NCBI GenBank assembly: GCA_014804385.1
Contig: JAAUZW010000036.1
Coordinates: forward strand, 98,436-114,480
Source of the DNA: Lachnospiraceae bacterium
Lineage (GTDB): Bacteria; Bacillota; Clostridia; Lachnospirales; Lachnospiraceae
DNA: 16,045 nucleotides
Direction of reading: 5' to 3'
Shown here in pieces: positions 6,936 through 14,439 of the stretch. Within the stretch, counting starts at the first letter, position 1, and each line of letters starts with the position of its first letter. Below the pieces are notes generated by a model. That model saw only the letters and a program-made list of their open reading frames with translations, was not told the DNA's origin and searched no databases. The translations under genes and the position numbers were made by a program.

Positions 6936-8186
6936 ATGAGACACACGAACGTTAAGATCATTACAGTTACGGCAGCTCTGTCGGCAGCATTACTTGGCAT
7001 GACCGGATGTTCCGGTTTGAAACAGGAGCCGCTTCCCGAGGTGAAACTTTCCATCTGGTGGGGTGACGAGAGCGACAGGGAACTGATCGGGAACATCTTA
7101 GAAGAGTTTAAGGCAGAGTATGCTGAAGAAGCTCATTTTGATATAACCGTCAGCAAGGAAGATGTTCAGAATTCAAAAGGAACAGTTTTGTCAAATCCAA
7201 GTAACGCCGCGGATATCTATATGTTTGCGGACGATCAGTTTGAGGCGCTCAGGCAGGCAGGGGCGCTTCTTGAAATTACCGAAAATACGGATCAGGTAAT
7301 CAACGCTAACGGCGGCGTTGATAACGGCGCATGCCGCTCTGCAATGCATGACGGAAAGCTATACGCCTATCCTTTGACAGCAGGAAACGGATATTTCCTG
7401 TATTATAATTCGGCGTATTTTGAGGAAGAAGATCTTAAGAGTCTGGACAGGATCCTGGAGATCGCGGCCGAAAACGGAAAGAAAATGACCATGGATTATT
7501 CGAGCGGCTGGTATATCTATTCCTTTTTCAAAGGCGCCGGTCTGGAACTGGGATTAAACCCGGACGGAATCTCTAATTATTGCAACTGGAATGCTACAGA
7601 TACACCTTACAAGGGAGTCGATGTCGCCGAGTCCATGCTTCGGATCGCGATGCACGAAGGCTTCCTAAGCTGTGATGATGCAGGCTTTTTATACGGAGTA
7701 GAAAACGGAACGATCATTGCAGGCATCAACGGCGCGTGGAATGTGGAAACCGTAAAGAAGGCTTGGGGAGAAAACTTTGCTGCCGCAAAGCTGCCCTGTT
7801 ATACGCTGGCAGGGGACAGTGTACAAATGTGCAGCTTTTCAGGTTATAAGCTGCTTGGAATCAACCCTAACTCGGAGAACAGTTATTGGGCCATGAAGCT
7901 GGCAGAGCGGCTTTCAGATGAGGAGGCACAGACCAAACGGTTTGAACTGGTCGGGGAGTGCCCCTCAAATATCAAGGCGGCCTCATCCGCGCTTGTGCAG
8001 ACTTCCCCTGCGATCGCGGCGCTGGCGGAGCAGTCAGAATACGCTTATGCCCAGCGTATAGCGGACTCCTACTGGCATCCAACTTATATTTTCGGGATCA
8101 CAATCGCAGGAGGAAATTCGGACGATCAGGATCTGCAGACTTTGCTTGATAATATGACCATGGAAATAACGGGAACGGCCGAATAG
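6936..8186 (+). CDS. Lipoprotein extracellular solute-binding protein, family 1 (MalE-like)
   Basis: 416 residues from the chosen ATG at 6936, which sits 10 bases after AAAAGG. The in-frame ATG at 6927 is only one base from that site, and the frame stays open back to 6810. The N-terminus is a lipoprotein signal (MRHTNVK, hydrophobic stretch, GMTGC with lipid-bearing C25). The mature part has features of family 1 carbohydrate-binding proteins: VKLSIWWGDESDRELIGNILEEF at its start, ADIYMFADDQFEALRQAGALLEI, then GKLYAYPLTAGNGYFLYYNSAYF. It should be anchored on the outer face of the membrane and bind a sugar or oligosaccharide. No ABC permease or ATPase is beside it. Instead it is followed after 35 bp by a membrane HD-GYP protein, which suggests a sensing role, either alone or with a distant transporter. 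Confidence 0.88.
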   Translation: MRHTNVKIITVTAALSAALLGMTGCSGLKQEPLPEVKLSIWWGDESDRELIGNILEEFKAEYAEEAHFDITVSKEDVQNSKGTVLSNPSNAADIYMFADDQFEALRQAGALLEITENTDQVINANGGVDNGACRSAMHDGKLYAYPLTAGNGYFLYYNSAYFEEEDLKSLDRILEIAAENGKKMTMDYSSGWYIYSFFKGAGLELGLNPDGISNYCNWNATDTPYKGVDVAESMLRIAMHEGFLSCDDAGFLYGVENGTIIAGINGAWNVETVKKAWGENFAAAKLPCYTLAGDSVQMCSFSGYKLLGINPNSENSYWAMKLAERLSDEEAQTKRFELVGECPSNIKAASSALVQTSPAIAALAEQSEYAYAQRIADSYWHPTYIFGITIAGGNSDDQDLQTLLDNMTMEITGTAE

Positions 8187-8221
8187 CCAAAACCCGAATA
8201 TGTATTTTATGGGAGGAGCAA

Positions 8222-9568
8222 ATGAAACTGATCAAACGTATTCCTTTTCAAATGTTTATACTGAATCTGATAGCAAGTATTGTATGTGTTGCATGTGTTC
8301 TGGTCATGCGGTATACCATGAACGAAATATCATATGGATATAAGCAGAACATTGAACAAAATATAAGAGACAGGCTTAATATGTCCGATCTGTGCAGAAT
8401 GATGGGGCGGCATCACATCATTGTCTCTTGGCATACTCTGACAGATTCTCCCGAAGAAAAACAACTCTATGAGGAAAAAGCGGCGCTGTTACAACAAGAT
8501 ATCATGAATAAACTGGATGAGATCATTGAACATATCTCGCTAAATGAAGAAGAGCAGTTGTTTCATACAGTATATTCCAATACGATCGGCTATTTTAGCG
8601 ATGCGGACAATGTATTTAAGATGAGCCGTGAAGGCAACAGTGATACCGCAAAATATTATATTACTTCCTATCTGGCGGATTCTATCGATGAGATCACCGA
8701 CAATATTGATCTTATGGATGAATATATTGTCGAGCAGATAAATGCCACCAGTGAAAAGATAGCGCACAGCATTTACATAGCTGAAATCAGCGAAAAGATA
8801 TGTATTGTGAGCATGTGTCTTGTTATGGCGATATGCATTATTCTGTGTGTCAGTATAACGTCACGGCTGGAAAGGTACAAGAATCTGCTGGAGGAGGAAA
8901 ATGAGCGTAAGACACAAAGGTTGATCCAGCATAACTGCAAAATGCTTGCTCTTCAGGAGAATGCTATTATTGGAATGGCCGACCTGATCGAGAGCCGCGA
9001 TCAGGACACGGGAGAGCACGTGAAACGTACCAGCAGGTATGTGGAACTTCTGACGCATGCCGCGCAGAAAGCAGGATATTGCAGGGATATTCTGACAGAT
9101 GACTATACGGAACTTCTGATCAAGGCGGCGCCTATGCATGATATCGGCAAGATCGCGGTTTCGGACGCTATTTTACAGAAGCCCGGACGCCTTACCGATG
9201 AAGAATTTGAAGAAATGAAGAAACATACCACTGCGGGCGGACGCATCATCGTGGATGTTATGAGCAATATAGAAGAAAAGAGATATATTGACATAGCCAC
9301 ACAGGTTGCGGAGGCGCATCACGAGAAATGGGATGGGAGCGGCTATCCTAAAGGGCTTAAAGGCAATGAAATTCCTATCTGTGCAAGGATCATGGCGGTG
9401 GCGGATGTCTTTGACGCATTGATCTCCAAGCGCTGCTATAAAGAAGCAATGCCTGTGGATAAGGCGTTTGATATTATAAGAGAGTCCGGCGGCAGCCACT
9501 TTGACCCTGAACTTTCCAGACTGTTTTGCGGGATCAGGAGTGAGGTGGAAGCGGTTCTTGGGAAGTAG
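8222..9568 (+). CDS. Membrane HD-GYP phosphodiesterase with extracytoplasmic helical sensor domain
   Basis: 448 residues, ATG after GGGAGGAG. TM1 (about 11-29) and TM2 (about 192-214) flank an outside domain of roughly 160 residues that looks helical and resembles the four-helix-bundle sensors of chemoreceptors. After a short coiled stretch the cytoplasmic HD-GYP domain carries all metal and signature residues: H266 in GEHVKRT, H306-D307 in MHDIGK, H335, HHEKWDGSGYP (366-376), D395 in MAVADVFDAL, and SHFDPEL near the end. Intact HD-GYP domains hydrolyse cyclic-di-GMP (some act on cGAMP) with two or three metals. The gene is 35 bp after the solute-binding lipoprotein gene, so both are probably co-transcribed from the LytTR-site promoter. 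The binding protein may deliver its ligand state to the outer domain (inference). No hairpin terminator was seen after the stop. Confidence 0.93.
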   Translation: MKLIKRIPFQMFILNLIASIVCVACVLVMRYTMNEISYGYKQNIEQNIRDRLNMSDLCRMMGRHHIIVSWHTLTDSPEEKQLYEEKAALLQQDIMNKLDEIIEHISLNEEEQLFHTVYSNTIGYFSDADNVFKMSREGNSDTAKYYITSYLADSIDEITDNIDLMDEYIVEQINATSEKIAHSIYIAEISEKICIVSMCLVMAICIILCVSITSRLERYKNLLEEENERKTQRLIQHNCKMLALQENAIIGMADLIESRDQDTGEHVKRTSRYVELLTHAAQKAGYCRDILTDDYTELLIKAAPMHDIGKIAVSDAILQKPGRLTDEEFEEMKKHTTAGGRIIVDVMSNIEEKRYIDIATQVAEAHHEKWDGSGYPKGLKGNEIPICARIMAVADVFDALISKRCYKEAMPVDKAFDIIRESGGSHFDPELSRLFCGIRSEVEAVLGK

Positions 9569-9612
9569 TAGTATCTCTTTTGCCTTCCTATGTACTCCTA
9601 AAAACTATGTCT

Positions 9613-10011
9613 TTAAAAATACAGGGCATTTTCAACAGCCTTCTTAATGACAGTACTTGAATTTGTTGCACCGGATACCGCGTCAACATCTATTTTCTGA
9701 TCCTCTACGATTTTATTTATAACAGCTTCCGCGGGTTTTCCCCGCTCATTTCTATGTTCTAAAATGATAATATTTGTGATCTCTCCGTTTTCTACCGTTA
9801 CTTCCACTTTCGCATATATAACATTTACATCATATTCCCCAATATAAACTCCGTCGGGAATATCAGAAATATCAATGTTCGTGAAGGTCGTTTCCTTTAC
9901 CGCCTTTTTATAATCTGCAATACTGTTCAAATAAACCGCCATATAGATCAATCCTATGAGACAGAGTAATACGGCAACAGTTGAAATGATCCTTTTTCTC
10001 GATATTTTCAT
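9613..10011 (-). CDS. Membrane-anchored FMN-binding domain protein with flavinylation motif
   Basis: 132 residues from ATG at 10011, nine bases after a strong GGAG; the GTG at 10020 directly abuts that site and is unlikely. A basic start and one hydrophobic segment (about 8-29) anchor it. The rest faces outside and matches the FMN_bind fold of NqrC/RnfG-type proteins: DGVYIGEYDVNVIYAKVEVTVENGEITNIIILEHRNERG, then DAVSGATNSS (110-119). T116 of the SGAT motif is the expected covalent FMN site, attached by ApbE-type transferases; no apbE is in the window. Such small proteins shuttle electrons at the cell surface. It follows the TetR gene by 12 bp, so it is the probable target of that regulator. 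Confidence 0.88.
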   Translation of the reverse strand: MKISRKRIISTVAVLLCLIGLIYMAVYLNSIADYKKAVKETTFTNIDISDIPDGVYIGEYDVNVIYAKVEVTVENGEITNIIILEHRNERGKPAEAVINKIVEDQKIDVDAVSGATNSSTVIKKAVENALYF

Positions 10012-10023
10012 TTTGAGCACCTC

Positions 10024-10665
10024 CTAATCCTTTTGCCTGTTTGCAATCGAATGGTACAGCATTTGAAATCCATACTCTAAAAACTGCTTTTTAGATAATC
10101 CCATTGCCTCTCTAATGTATTCTTCTTTGTTTGCGGCAAGCTGAATGATTCCGGCAAGCATACCCCAAAAATTAAATATGGTGGGCATGATTTCCAAATC
10201 ACTGCGCAAATCTCCCTTTTCCATGCCGGATATCAAAAATTTTTTTATTATCTCGTTGATCTCCTCTCCCACTTGATAAGTTTCCTTTTCTTCAGGCAGA
10301 CAGTTCCGACTTTCAAAATCAACGTTAATTTTATCCAGCACCATTTTGAAATAAAAGGGAAACTCCTCCTGGTACTGCACCAGCCCCTGACAGATGCAAT
10401 CATATCTTTTCTTTGTAGTTTCCTGCTGTGCCAGCGCAAGGACTATATAGTCATAAAGTTTTTTCATGCTATTCAGTACCAAAATACCAACAATTTCTTC
10501 TTTGTTCTCGAAATACACATACAAAGTTGCTTTACTGTATCCGGCTGCTTTTGCTATATCGTCCATAGAAGTCGCTGCAATTCCCTTCTCCATAAACAAT
10601 GCCGACGCGGCAGAGGCTATATTTTCCCTGTGTACACTTTTGGGTTCTTTTTTTCTCCGTCCCAT
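10024..10665 (-). CDS. TetR/AcrR-family transcriptional regulator
   Basis: 213 residues, a usual TetR length. An N-terminal helix-turn-helix lies at about 12-58 (ENIASAASALFMEKGIAATSMDDIAKAAGYSKATLYVYFENKEEIV). The remaining helices form the effector and dimerisation domain, with no recognisable ligand signature. GGAGG lies six bases before the ATG. The gene is first in a two-gene minus-strand operon: its stop sits inside the ribosome site of the FMN-binding protein gene, which implies coupling. A 25-bp perfect palindrome covers the -10 box and start point of the promoter, so autorepression is strongly suggested. The effector could be a redox-active or toxic small molecule, which is inference from the partner gene only. 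Confidence 0.93.
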   Translation of the reverse strand: MGRRKKEPKSVHRENIASAASALFMEKGIAATSMDDIAKAAGYSKATLYVYFENKEEIVGILVLNSMKKLYDYIVLALAQQETTKKRYDCICQGLVQYQEEFPFYFKMVLDKINVDFESRNCLPEEKETYQVGEEINEIIKKFLISGMEKGDLRSDLEIMPTIFNFWGMLAGIIQLAANKEEYIREAMGLSKKQFLEYGFQMLYHSIANRQKD

Positions 10666-10680
10666 ATGTTCCTCCTTGCA

Positions 10681-10705
10681 ATAATTAAACTCACAGTTTA
10701 ATTAT
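10681..10705. promoter_or_regulatory. 25-bp palindromic operator of the TetR operon
   Basis: Arms ATAATTAAACT (10681-10691) and AGTTTAATTAT (10695-10705) are perfect inverted copies around a cac centre. The site overlaps the -10 box and predicted start of the tetR transcript, the standard position for a self-repressing TetR dimer. Confidence 0.8.
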
Positions 10706-10729
10706 ATGCAGAATTATTTTTCCCGTCAA
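10701..10729 (-). promoter_or_regulatory. Promoter of the TetR / FMN-binding protein operon
   Basis: On the minus strand, TTGACG (10724-10729), a 17-base spacer, then a perfect TATAAT (10701-10706). The start falls near 10694, inside the palindrome. Confidence 0.75.
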
Positions 10730-10741
10730 TGACATATTTAG

Positions 10742-10920
10742 ATTGACTAGCAAAAGATATTACAGGCCGGTGATGCAATCCCTTCCATGCGGGCTTTGGC
10801 AAAATCGATTCATGTAAGTGTTATTACCGTTCAAAAAGCCTATGAAGATTTGCAGAGGGATGGTTTTATCGAAACGACCGTCGGCAGAGGAAGGTTTCCA
10901 AAACCTTTGCAAAGTCAAAT
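10742..10920 (+). pseudogene. Decayed, internally deleted copy of the gntR-ABC operon
   Basis: Positions 10759-10893 align without gaps to 13280-13414 inside the intact gntR gene, with about eight differences in 135 bases. The DNA then jumps: 10894-10920 matches 13600-13626, the start of the ABC ATPase gene (26 of 27 bases). About 185 bp present in the intact operon is therefore missing, joined at a short shared AAG. On the left, 10742-10762 resembles the intact gntR promoter region (ATTGACTA, then GC-AAAGAT-TTA). The -10 box, operator, start codon and first 30 codons are gone, again joined at a shared TTA. The remaining frame reads LQAGDAIPSMRALAKSI and on to GRGRFPKPLQSQI, then stop. It has no start and cannot make a working regulator. 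Confidence 0.88.
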
Positions 10921-10968
10921 ATAAAACAAAACCATGGAACCGATGCCATAACGCAGTGTCGCGAAATG

Positions 10969-10997
10969 TTGACAAATTGAGTGGGACATCATATTAT
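10969..10997 (+). promoter_or_regulatory. Promoter of the GH20 hexosaminidase gene
   Basis: TTGACA (10969-10974), a 17-base spacer, then TATTAT (10992-10997), close to ideal. The start would be about 11004, 41 bases before the ATG. It lies 49 bp downstream of the gntR-ABC scar. The stretch 10921-10968 shows no recognisable feature. Confidence 0.72.
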
Positions 10998-11044
10998 GTG
11001 ACTAAAATAAGCGATAAAAATACAATAAATGGAGTAAAACAGAA

Positions 11045-12898
11045 ATGCTATATCTATTACCAACACCCAAAAAAGTGGAGGAAAGGGAAGGAAACTTCCT
11101 GTTTTCTTATGAGACATGGATCAATGTAGAGCCCGGCTGTTCGGAGAAGGTGACGCGCCAGACCGGGCTTTTTTACGAGAGAGTGAAGGAAATTCTGGGG
11201 TACGCAGGAACGTTTCGGAGAGGAATGGGAGAAAAAGGCGACATCGTATTCAGACAGAACGATGAGATGGAGAAGCAGAGTTATATATTGGATATTAATG
11301 AGGACGGAATCCTTCTCCAAGGTGAGGAGAGCGGTCTATGGTTTGGTATGCAGACACTTTTGCAGGTTTTTGGCTGCTCGGGGGCTATGCTGCCGTTCCT
11401 TCATATTGAGGATGCACCGGAAATTCCGAACAGGGGCTATTATTTTGACTGTTCGAGAGGCAGGATACCTAAATTGGAGTGGCTTAAAAAGCTGGCGGAT
11501 CGGATGGCTTACTATAAACTTAATCAATTACAGCTCTACGTGGAACATACATATCTGTTCCGTGGAATGACAGAACTTTGGAAGGATGACACGCCGCTGA
11601 CTGCGGAAGAAATCATAGAGTTTGATTATTACTGTAAGGAGCGGGGAATCGAACTGGTTCCGTCTCTGTCAAGCTTTGGACATCTCTACAAGCTGCTTTC
11701 TTCTAAAAAGTATTCTCATCTGTGCGAGTTGGAGGGATATGAGCAGAAACCGTTTTCTGTCCGCAGAAGAATGCATCACCATACGATTGATACAACGAAT
11801 CCGGAGAGTATTGAACTGATTAAGGGAATGATCCATGAATATATGCAGTTGTTTTCTTCCAAACAGTTCAACTTCTGTGCGGATGAGACGTTTGATCTGG
11901 GAATGGGAAGAAGCAAAGAGGCAGCAGAAAGACTGGGAAAAGACAGAGTGTACATTGACTTTGTGAAAGAACTGGCGCAGTTTGTTATAGATAATGGCAG
12001 AAGACCGATGTTTTGGGGAGATATCATTGTAGGATTCCCGGAAATGATAAAGGAACTTCCTGAGGGAATTATCTGCCTGAACTGGGGATATGATCCGAAT
12101 CAGAGTGAGGAACCGACAAGGAAAATATATGAAGCGGGTGCCATTCAATATTGTTGTCCGGGATGTCATGGATGGAACCAATTTGTAACGCCGAACAGGA
12201 ACAGCTACAACAATATCAGACGCCAATGTGAGTTCGCGAAAAAGTATGGAGCAATAGGTGTGTTGAATACAGACTGGGGTGATTATCTGCATTTGTGCCA
12301 CCCGGACTTTTCTCTCGCGGGCATGATCTATGGGGCGGCATTTTCATGGAACAGTAAAATAATGAATTACGAGGAAATAAACCGTCAGATTTCCCGGATT
12401 GAGTACGGTGATCCTACGGAAAGTTTCTTAGGTGTTGTGGAGGAAATACAGGAGAACAGTGCATTTGAATGGGGGACGATCTGTCAGTACAGAGAGTGGC
12501 GGCTTGGTATTATTGATCCGGATTTGAATCCAGAGCAAATGAAAGAATATCTTCAAGATATGCTTGCGGACGTGGACGGTAAAAATGAGCGGCTTGGAAT
12601 AATCAAGGAGAAGCTGTATCGTCTGATCAATTGTCTGGACACAGCGAAACGGGAGTTGGTTTATCCTTATATTGTAGCGGTAGAAGGAAACAGACTCTTT
12701 AACGAAGTGGGAAAAGTGGTTGCAACAAGGCAGTTTGGGCTTGCGTTTTCCCCCATGCCGGATTGTTGGGATTTAGCGCAGAAACTGGAGGAGTGGCTGT
12801 ACTTTTACAAAGAATTGTACCGAGGTGTCAGCAAGGAGGGCGAGCTTTGGAGGACGCAGGAATTAGTCTGCTGGTACGGTGATTATCTGCGGTCGTGA
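11045..12898 (+). CDS. Intracellular family 20 glycoside hydrolase (beta-N-acetylhexosaminidase type)
   Basis: 617 residues, ATG 10 bases after GGAG. No signal peptide, so it should act in the cytoplasm on imported oligosaccharides. Residues 1-125 form the GH20 N-terminal alpha/beta domain (LLPTPKKVEEREGNF at the start, GEESGLWFGMQTLLQVF at 93-109). The TIM barrel starts near 129 with NRGYYFDCSRGRIPKLEWLKKL. The catalytic Asp-Glu pair is D280-E281 in FNFCADETFDLG, as in substrate-assisted GH20 enzymes. Later barrel strands include MFWGDI, ICLNWGYDP, CCPGCHGWNQF and VLNTDWGDYLHL. The C-terminal 200 residues are helical. It removes terminal N-acetylhexosamine, or a related sugar, from the non-reducing end; the exact substrate is not clear. 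It has its own promoter and lies between the decayed and intact gntR copies. Confidence 0.85.
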   Translation: MLYLLPTPKKVEEREGNFLFSYETWINVEPGCSEKVTRQTGLFYERVKEILGYAGTFRRGMGEKGDIVFRQNDEMEKQSYILDINEDGILLQGEESGLWFGMQTLLQVFGCSGAMLPFLHIEDAPEIPNRGYYFDCSRGRIPKLEWLKKLADRMAYYKLNQLQLYVEHTYLFRGMTELWKDDTPLTAEEIIEFDYYCKERGIELVPSLSSFGHLYKLLSSKKYSHLCELEGYEQKPFSVRRRMHHHTIDTTNPESIELIKGMIHEYMQLFSSKQFNFCADETFDLGMGRSKEAAERLGKDRVYIDFVKELAQFVIDNGRRPMFWGDIIVGFPEMIKELPEGIICLNWGYDPNQSEEPTRKIYEAGAIQYCCPGCHGWNQFVTPNRNSYNNIRRQCEFAKKYGAIGVLNTDWGDYLHLCHPDFSLAGMIYGAAFSWNSKIMNYEEINRQISRIEYGDPTESFLGVVEEIQENSAFEWGTICQYREWRLGIIDPDLNPEQMKEYLQDMLADVDGKNERLGIIKEKLYRLINCLDTAKRELVYPYIVAVEGNRLFNEVGKVVATRQFGLAFSPMPDCWDLAQKLEEWLYFYKELYRGVSKEGELWRTQELVCWYGDYLRS

Positions 12899-12907
12899 TG
12901 GTTAGCA

Positions 12908-12931
12908 GGGCATACGCTAAAAGCTATGCCC
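12908..12931 (+). terminator. Hairpin 10 bases after the GH20 stop codon, possible terminator
   Basis: GGGCATA (12908-12914) and TATGCCC (12925-12931) pair perfectly, and an inner GC/GC extends the stem past a one-base bulge. No T-run follows on either strand, so intrinsic termination is uncertain; it may only protect the 3' end. Confidence 0.35.
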
Positions 12932-13078
12932 GCCACCGCCAGTAAAGAGAGATTGTTTAGGAATCGGAATCTCAACCTTTTCATTCTCAGGATCATCTCC
13001 CTGATACACATTTACCATGTCAAATCCCGGCTCCATCCTATCTGCTACGCTATAACCGGAAATGCGAAATGCCGCCTT
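12917..13078 (-). pseudogene. Possible 3' remnant of an unidentified gene
   Basis: On the minus strand the frame from just after a TGA at 13079-13081 to TAG at 12917-12919 stays open for 53 codons. It reads like protein (AFRISGYSVADRMEPGFDM, then VNVYQGDDPENEKVEIPIP and KQSLFTGGGHSF). No start with a ribosome site is visible; the only internal Met codons lack one. I do not recognise the family. It may be the tail of a gene cut by the rearrangement that produced the neighbouring scar, or a chance open frame. Confidence 0.3.
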
Positions 13079-13121
13079 TCAGTTACCCTAAAACAGATTT
13101 TATTAATGGCAAAGAAAATAA

Positions 13122-13149
13122 TTGACTAACAGCGCAAAGATGTTATAAT
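13122..13149 (+). promoter_or_regulatory. Promoter of the gntR-ABC operon
   Basis: TTGACT (13122-13127), a 16-base spacer, then a perfect TATAAT (13144-13149), extended on its left by TGT. The start would be near 13156, within the operator described next. Confidence 0.78.
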
Positions 13150-13169
13150 GTACTTGTACATTAAGTACA
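13149..13169. promoter_or_regulatory. Operator-like inverted repeat upstream of gntR
   Basis: TGTACTT (13149-13155) and AAGTACA (13163-13169) are inverted copies around a 7-base centre, overlapping the end of the -10 box and the start point. YtrA-type GntR proteins bind palindromes with GTAC-like ends at their own promoters, so this is the likely autorepression site. The decayed copy at 10742-10920 has lost it. Confidence 0.65.
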
Positions 13170-13193
13170 CTTATGGAATAGAGGTAATGTATT

Positions 13194-13571
13194 GTGGAAA
13201 TCATCATCAGTAACAATGCAAACAAACCAATTTATGAACAAATCACATCTCAAATCAAGGCAATGATCATGAGCGGCGAATTACAGGCCGGTGAAGCAAT
13301 CCCTTCCATGCGGGCTTTGGCAAAATCGGTTCATGTAAGTGTTATTACCGTTCAAAAAGCCTATGAGGATCTGCAGCGAGACGGTTTTATCGAAACGACT
13401 GTCGGCAGAGGAAGTTTTGTATCGGCACAGAACAAAGAATTTTATCAAGAAGAACAGCAGCGTATCGCAGAGGAGCATTTACAAACAGCCGCCGAGATCG
13501 GCCGAATGAATCATATTTCCCTTGAAAAACTGACGGAACTGTTGGCACTGTTTTATCTGGAGGACGAATAG
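13194..13571 (+). CDS. GntR-family regulator, YtrA subfamily
   Basis: 125 residues from a GTG start at 13194, about 10 bases after AGAGGT. Residues 9-78 form the GntR winged helix (PIYEQITSQIKAMIMSGELQAG, IPSMRALAKSVHVSVITVQKAYEDL, and the wing GFIETTVGRGSFV). The tail is only about 45 helical residues, too short for a FadR or HutC effector domain, which places it in the small YtrA group. These repress the ABC transporter operon they head and respond to envelope stress such as cell-wall antibiotics, with the inducer often unknown. The stop is one base before the ABC gene start. A partial, deleted duplicate lies 2.5 kb upstream. Confidence 0.92.
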   Translation: MEIIISNNANKPIYEQITSQIKAMIMSGELQAGEAIPSMRALAKSVHVSVITVQKAYEDLQRDGFIETTVGRGSFVSAQNKEFYQEEQQRIAEEHLQTAAEIGRMNHISLEKLTELLALFYLEDE

Positions 13572-13572
13572 C

Positions 13573-14439
13573 ATGGAGAATATTTTAGAGTTACAGCAAG
13601 TTTCCAAAACCTTTTCAAAGTCAAATTTTACATTGGATCATGTGTCTTTTTCATTGCCATACGGAGCCATCCTAGGTTTTGTCGGGGAAAACGGCGCGGG
13701 CAAAACTACGACGATCGGCTGCATTTTAAATACGATTGCCAAAGACGGAGGCATCGTAAAGCTGTTTGGCAGGGAAATGCTGGATGCTGATACGGATATC
13801 AGAGAGAAAATAGGCGTAGTCTATGATGGCGATAACTTTCCGGAACATTGGACCGCAGAGCAGTTATCGAAAATTATGCAGGGAGTTTATACAAACTGGG
13901 ACGATAAACTGTTTCGCAGATATTTAAAAGATTTTCAATTGCCGCCGAGGCAGAGGATCAAACACTATTCCCGTGGTATGACGATGAAACTGGCGATTGT
14001 TGCGGCGCTTGCCCATCATCCGCAATTGCTGATTTTAGATGAGGCTACCAGCGGATTAGATCCCATTATGCGTGATGAGATGCTGGATATTTTTCTTGAT
14101 TTTGTACAGGAGGAAGACCACTCTATTCTGTTCTCTTCCCACATCACAAGCGATTTGGAAAAGGTGGCGGATTATATCACTTTCATCCATAACGGCAGTC
14201 TTATTATGACTGTATCGAAAAATGACTTGGCATATCACTATGCCGTTATGCGCTGCAAGGAAAGTCAGTTTCTAGCATTGGACCGCAGCGATATTATCGC
14301 ATATCGAAAGAGAGATTTTCAGATTGATGTGTTAGTCTCTGACGGAAAAGAAGCGCAGCGCAAATACAAGGATGTTGTTGTTGACCATGTTTCACTCGAT
14401 GAGATCATGGTGCTTTTAGTAAAGGGGGAACGGGTATGA
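13573..14439 (+). CDS. ABC transporter ATP-binding protein (YtrB/ABC-2 type)
   Basis: 288 residues. Walker A is GENGAGKTT (38-46) with K44. The signature motif is YSRGM (132-136), a variant of LSGGQ common in this group. Walker B and the catalytic glutamate are LLILDEATSGLDP (D156, E157), and the H-loop histidine is H190 in FSSH. The C-terminal 70 residues form the usual extension. GGAGG inside the end of gntR serves as its ribosome site. The stop overlaps the permease start by four bases (ATGA). It would energise the adjacent membrane protein; the transported molecule is unknown, with cell-envelope stress compounds the family precedent. Confidence 0.95.
   Translation: MENILELQQVSKTFSKSNFTLDHVSFSLPYGAILGFVGENGAGKTTTIGCILNTIAKDGGIVKLFGREMLDADTDIREKIGVVYDGDNFPEHWTAEQLSKIMQGVYTNWDDKLFRRYLKDFQLPPRQRIKHYSRGMTMKLAIVAALAHHPQLLILDEATSGLDPIMRDEMLDIFLDFVQEEDHSILFSSHITSDLEKVADYITFIHNGSLIMTVSKNDLAYHYAVMRCKESQFLALDRSDIIAYRKRDFQIDVLVSDGKEAQRKYKDVVVDHVSLDEIMVLLVKGERV

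Noticed and set aside
10818..11129. 103-codon plus-strand frame across the gntR scar and the GH20 promoter
   Set aside because: It is out of frame with the gntR remnant, spans the promoter and GH20 start, and has no supporting signals.
11669..12301. 210-codon minus-strand frame inside the GH20 gene
   Set aside because: Antisense to a conserved catalytic barrel including the Asp-Glu pair; no start signal or recognisable domain.
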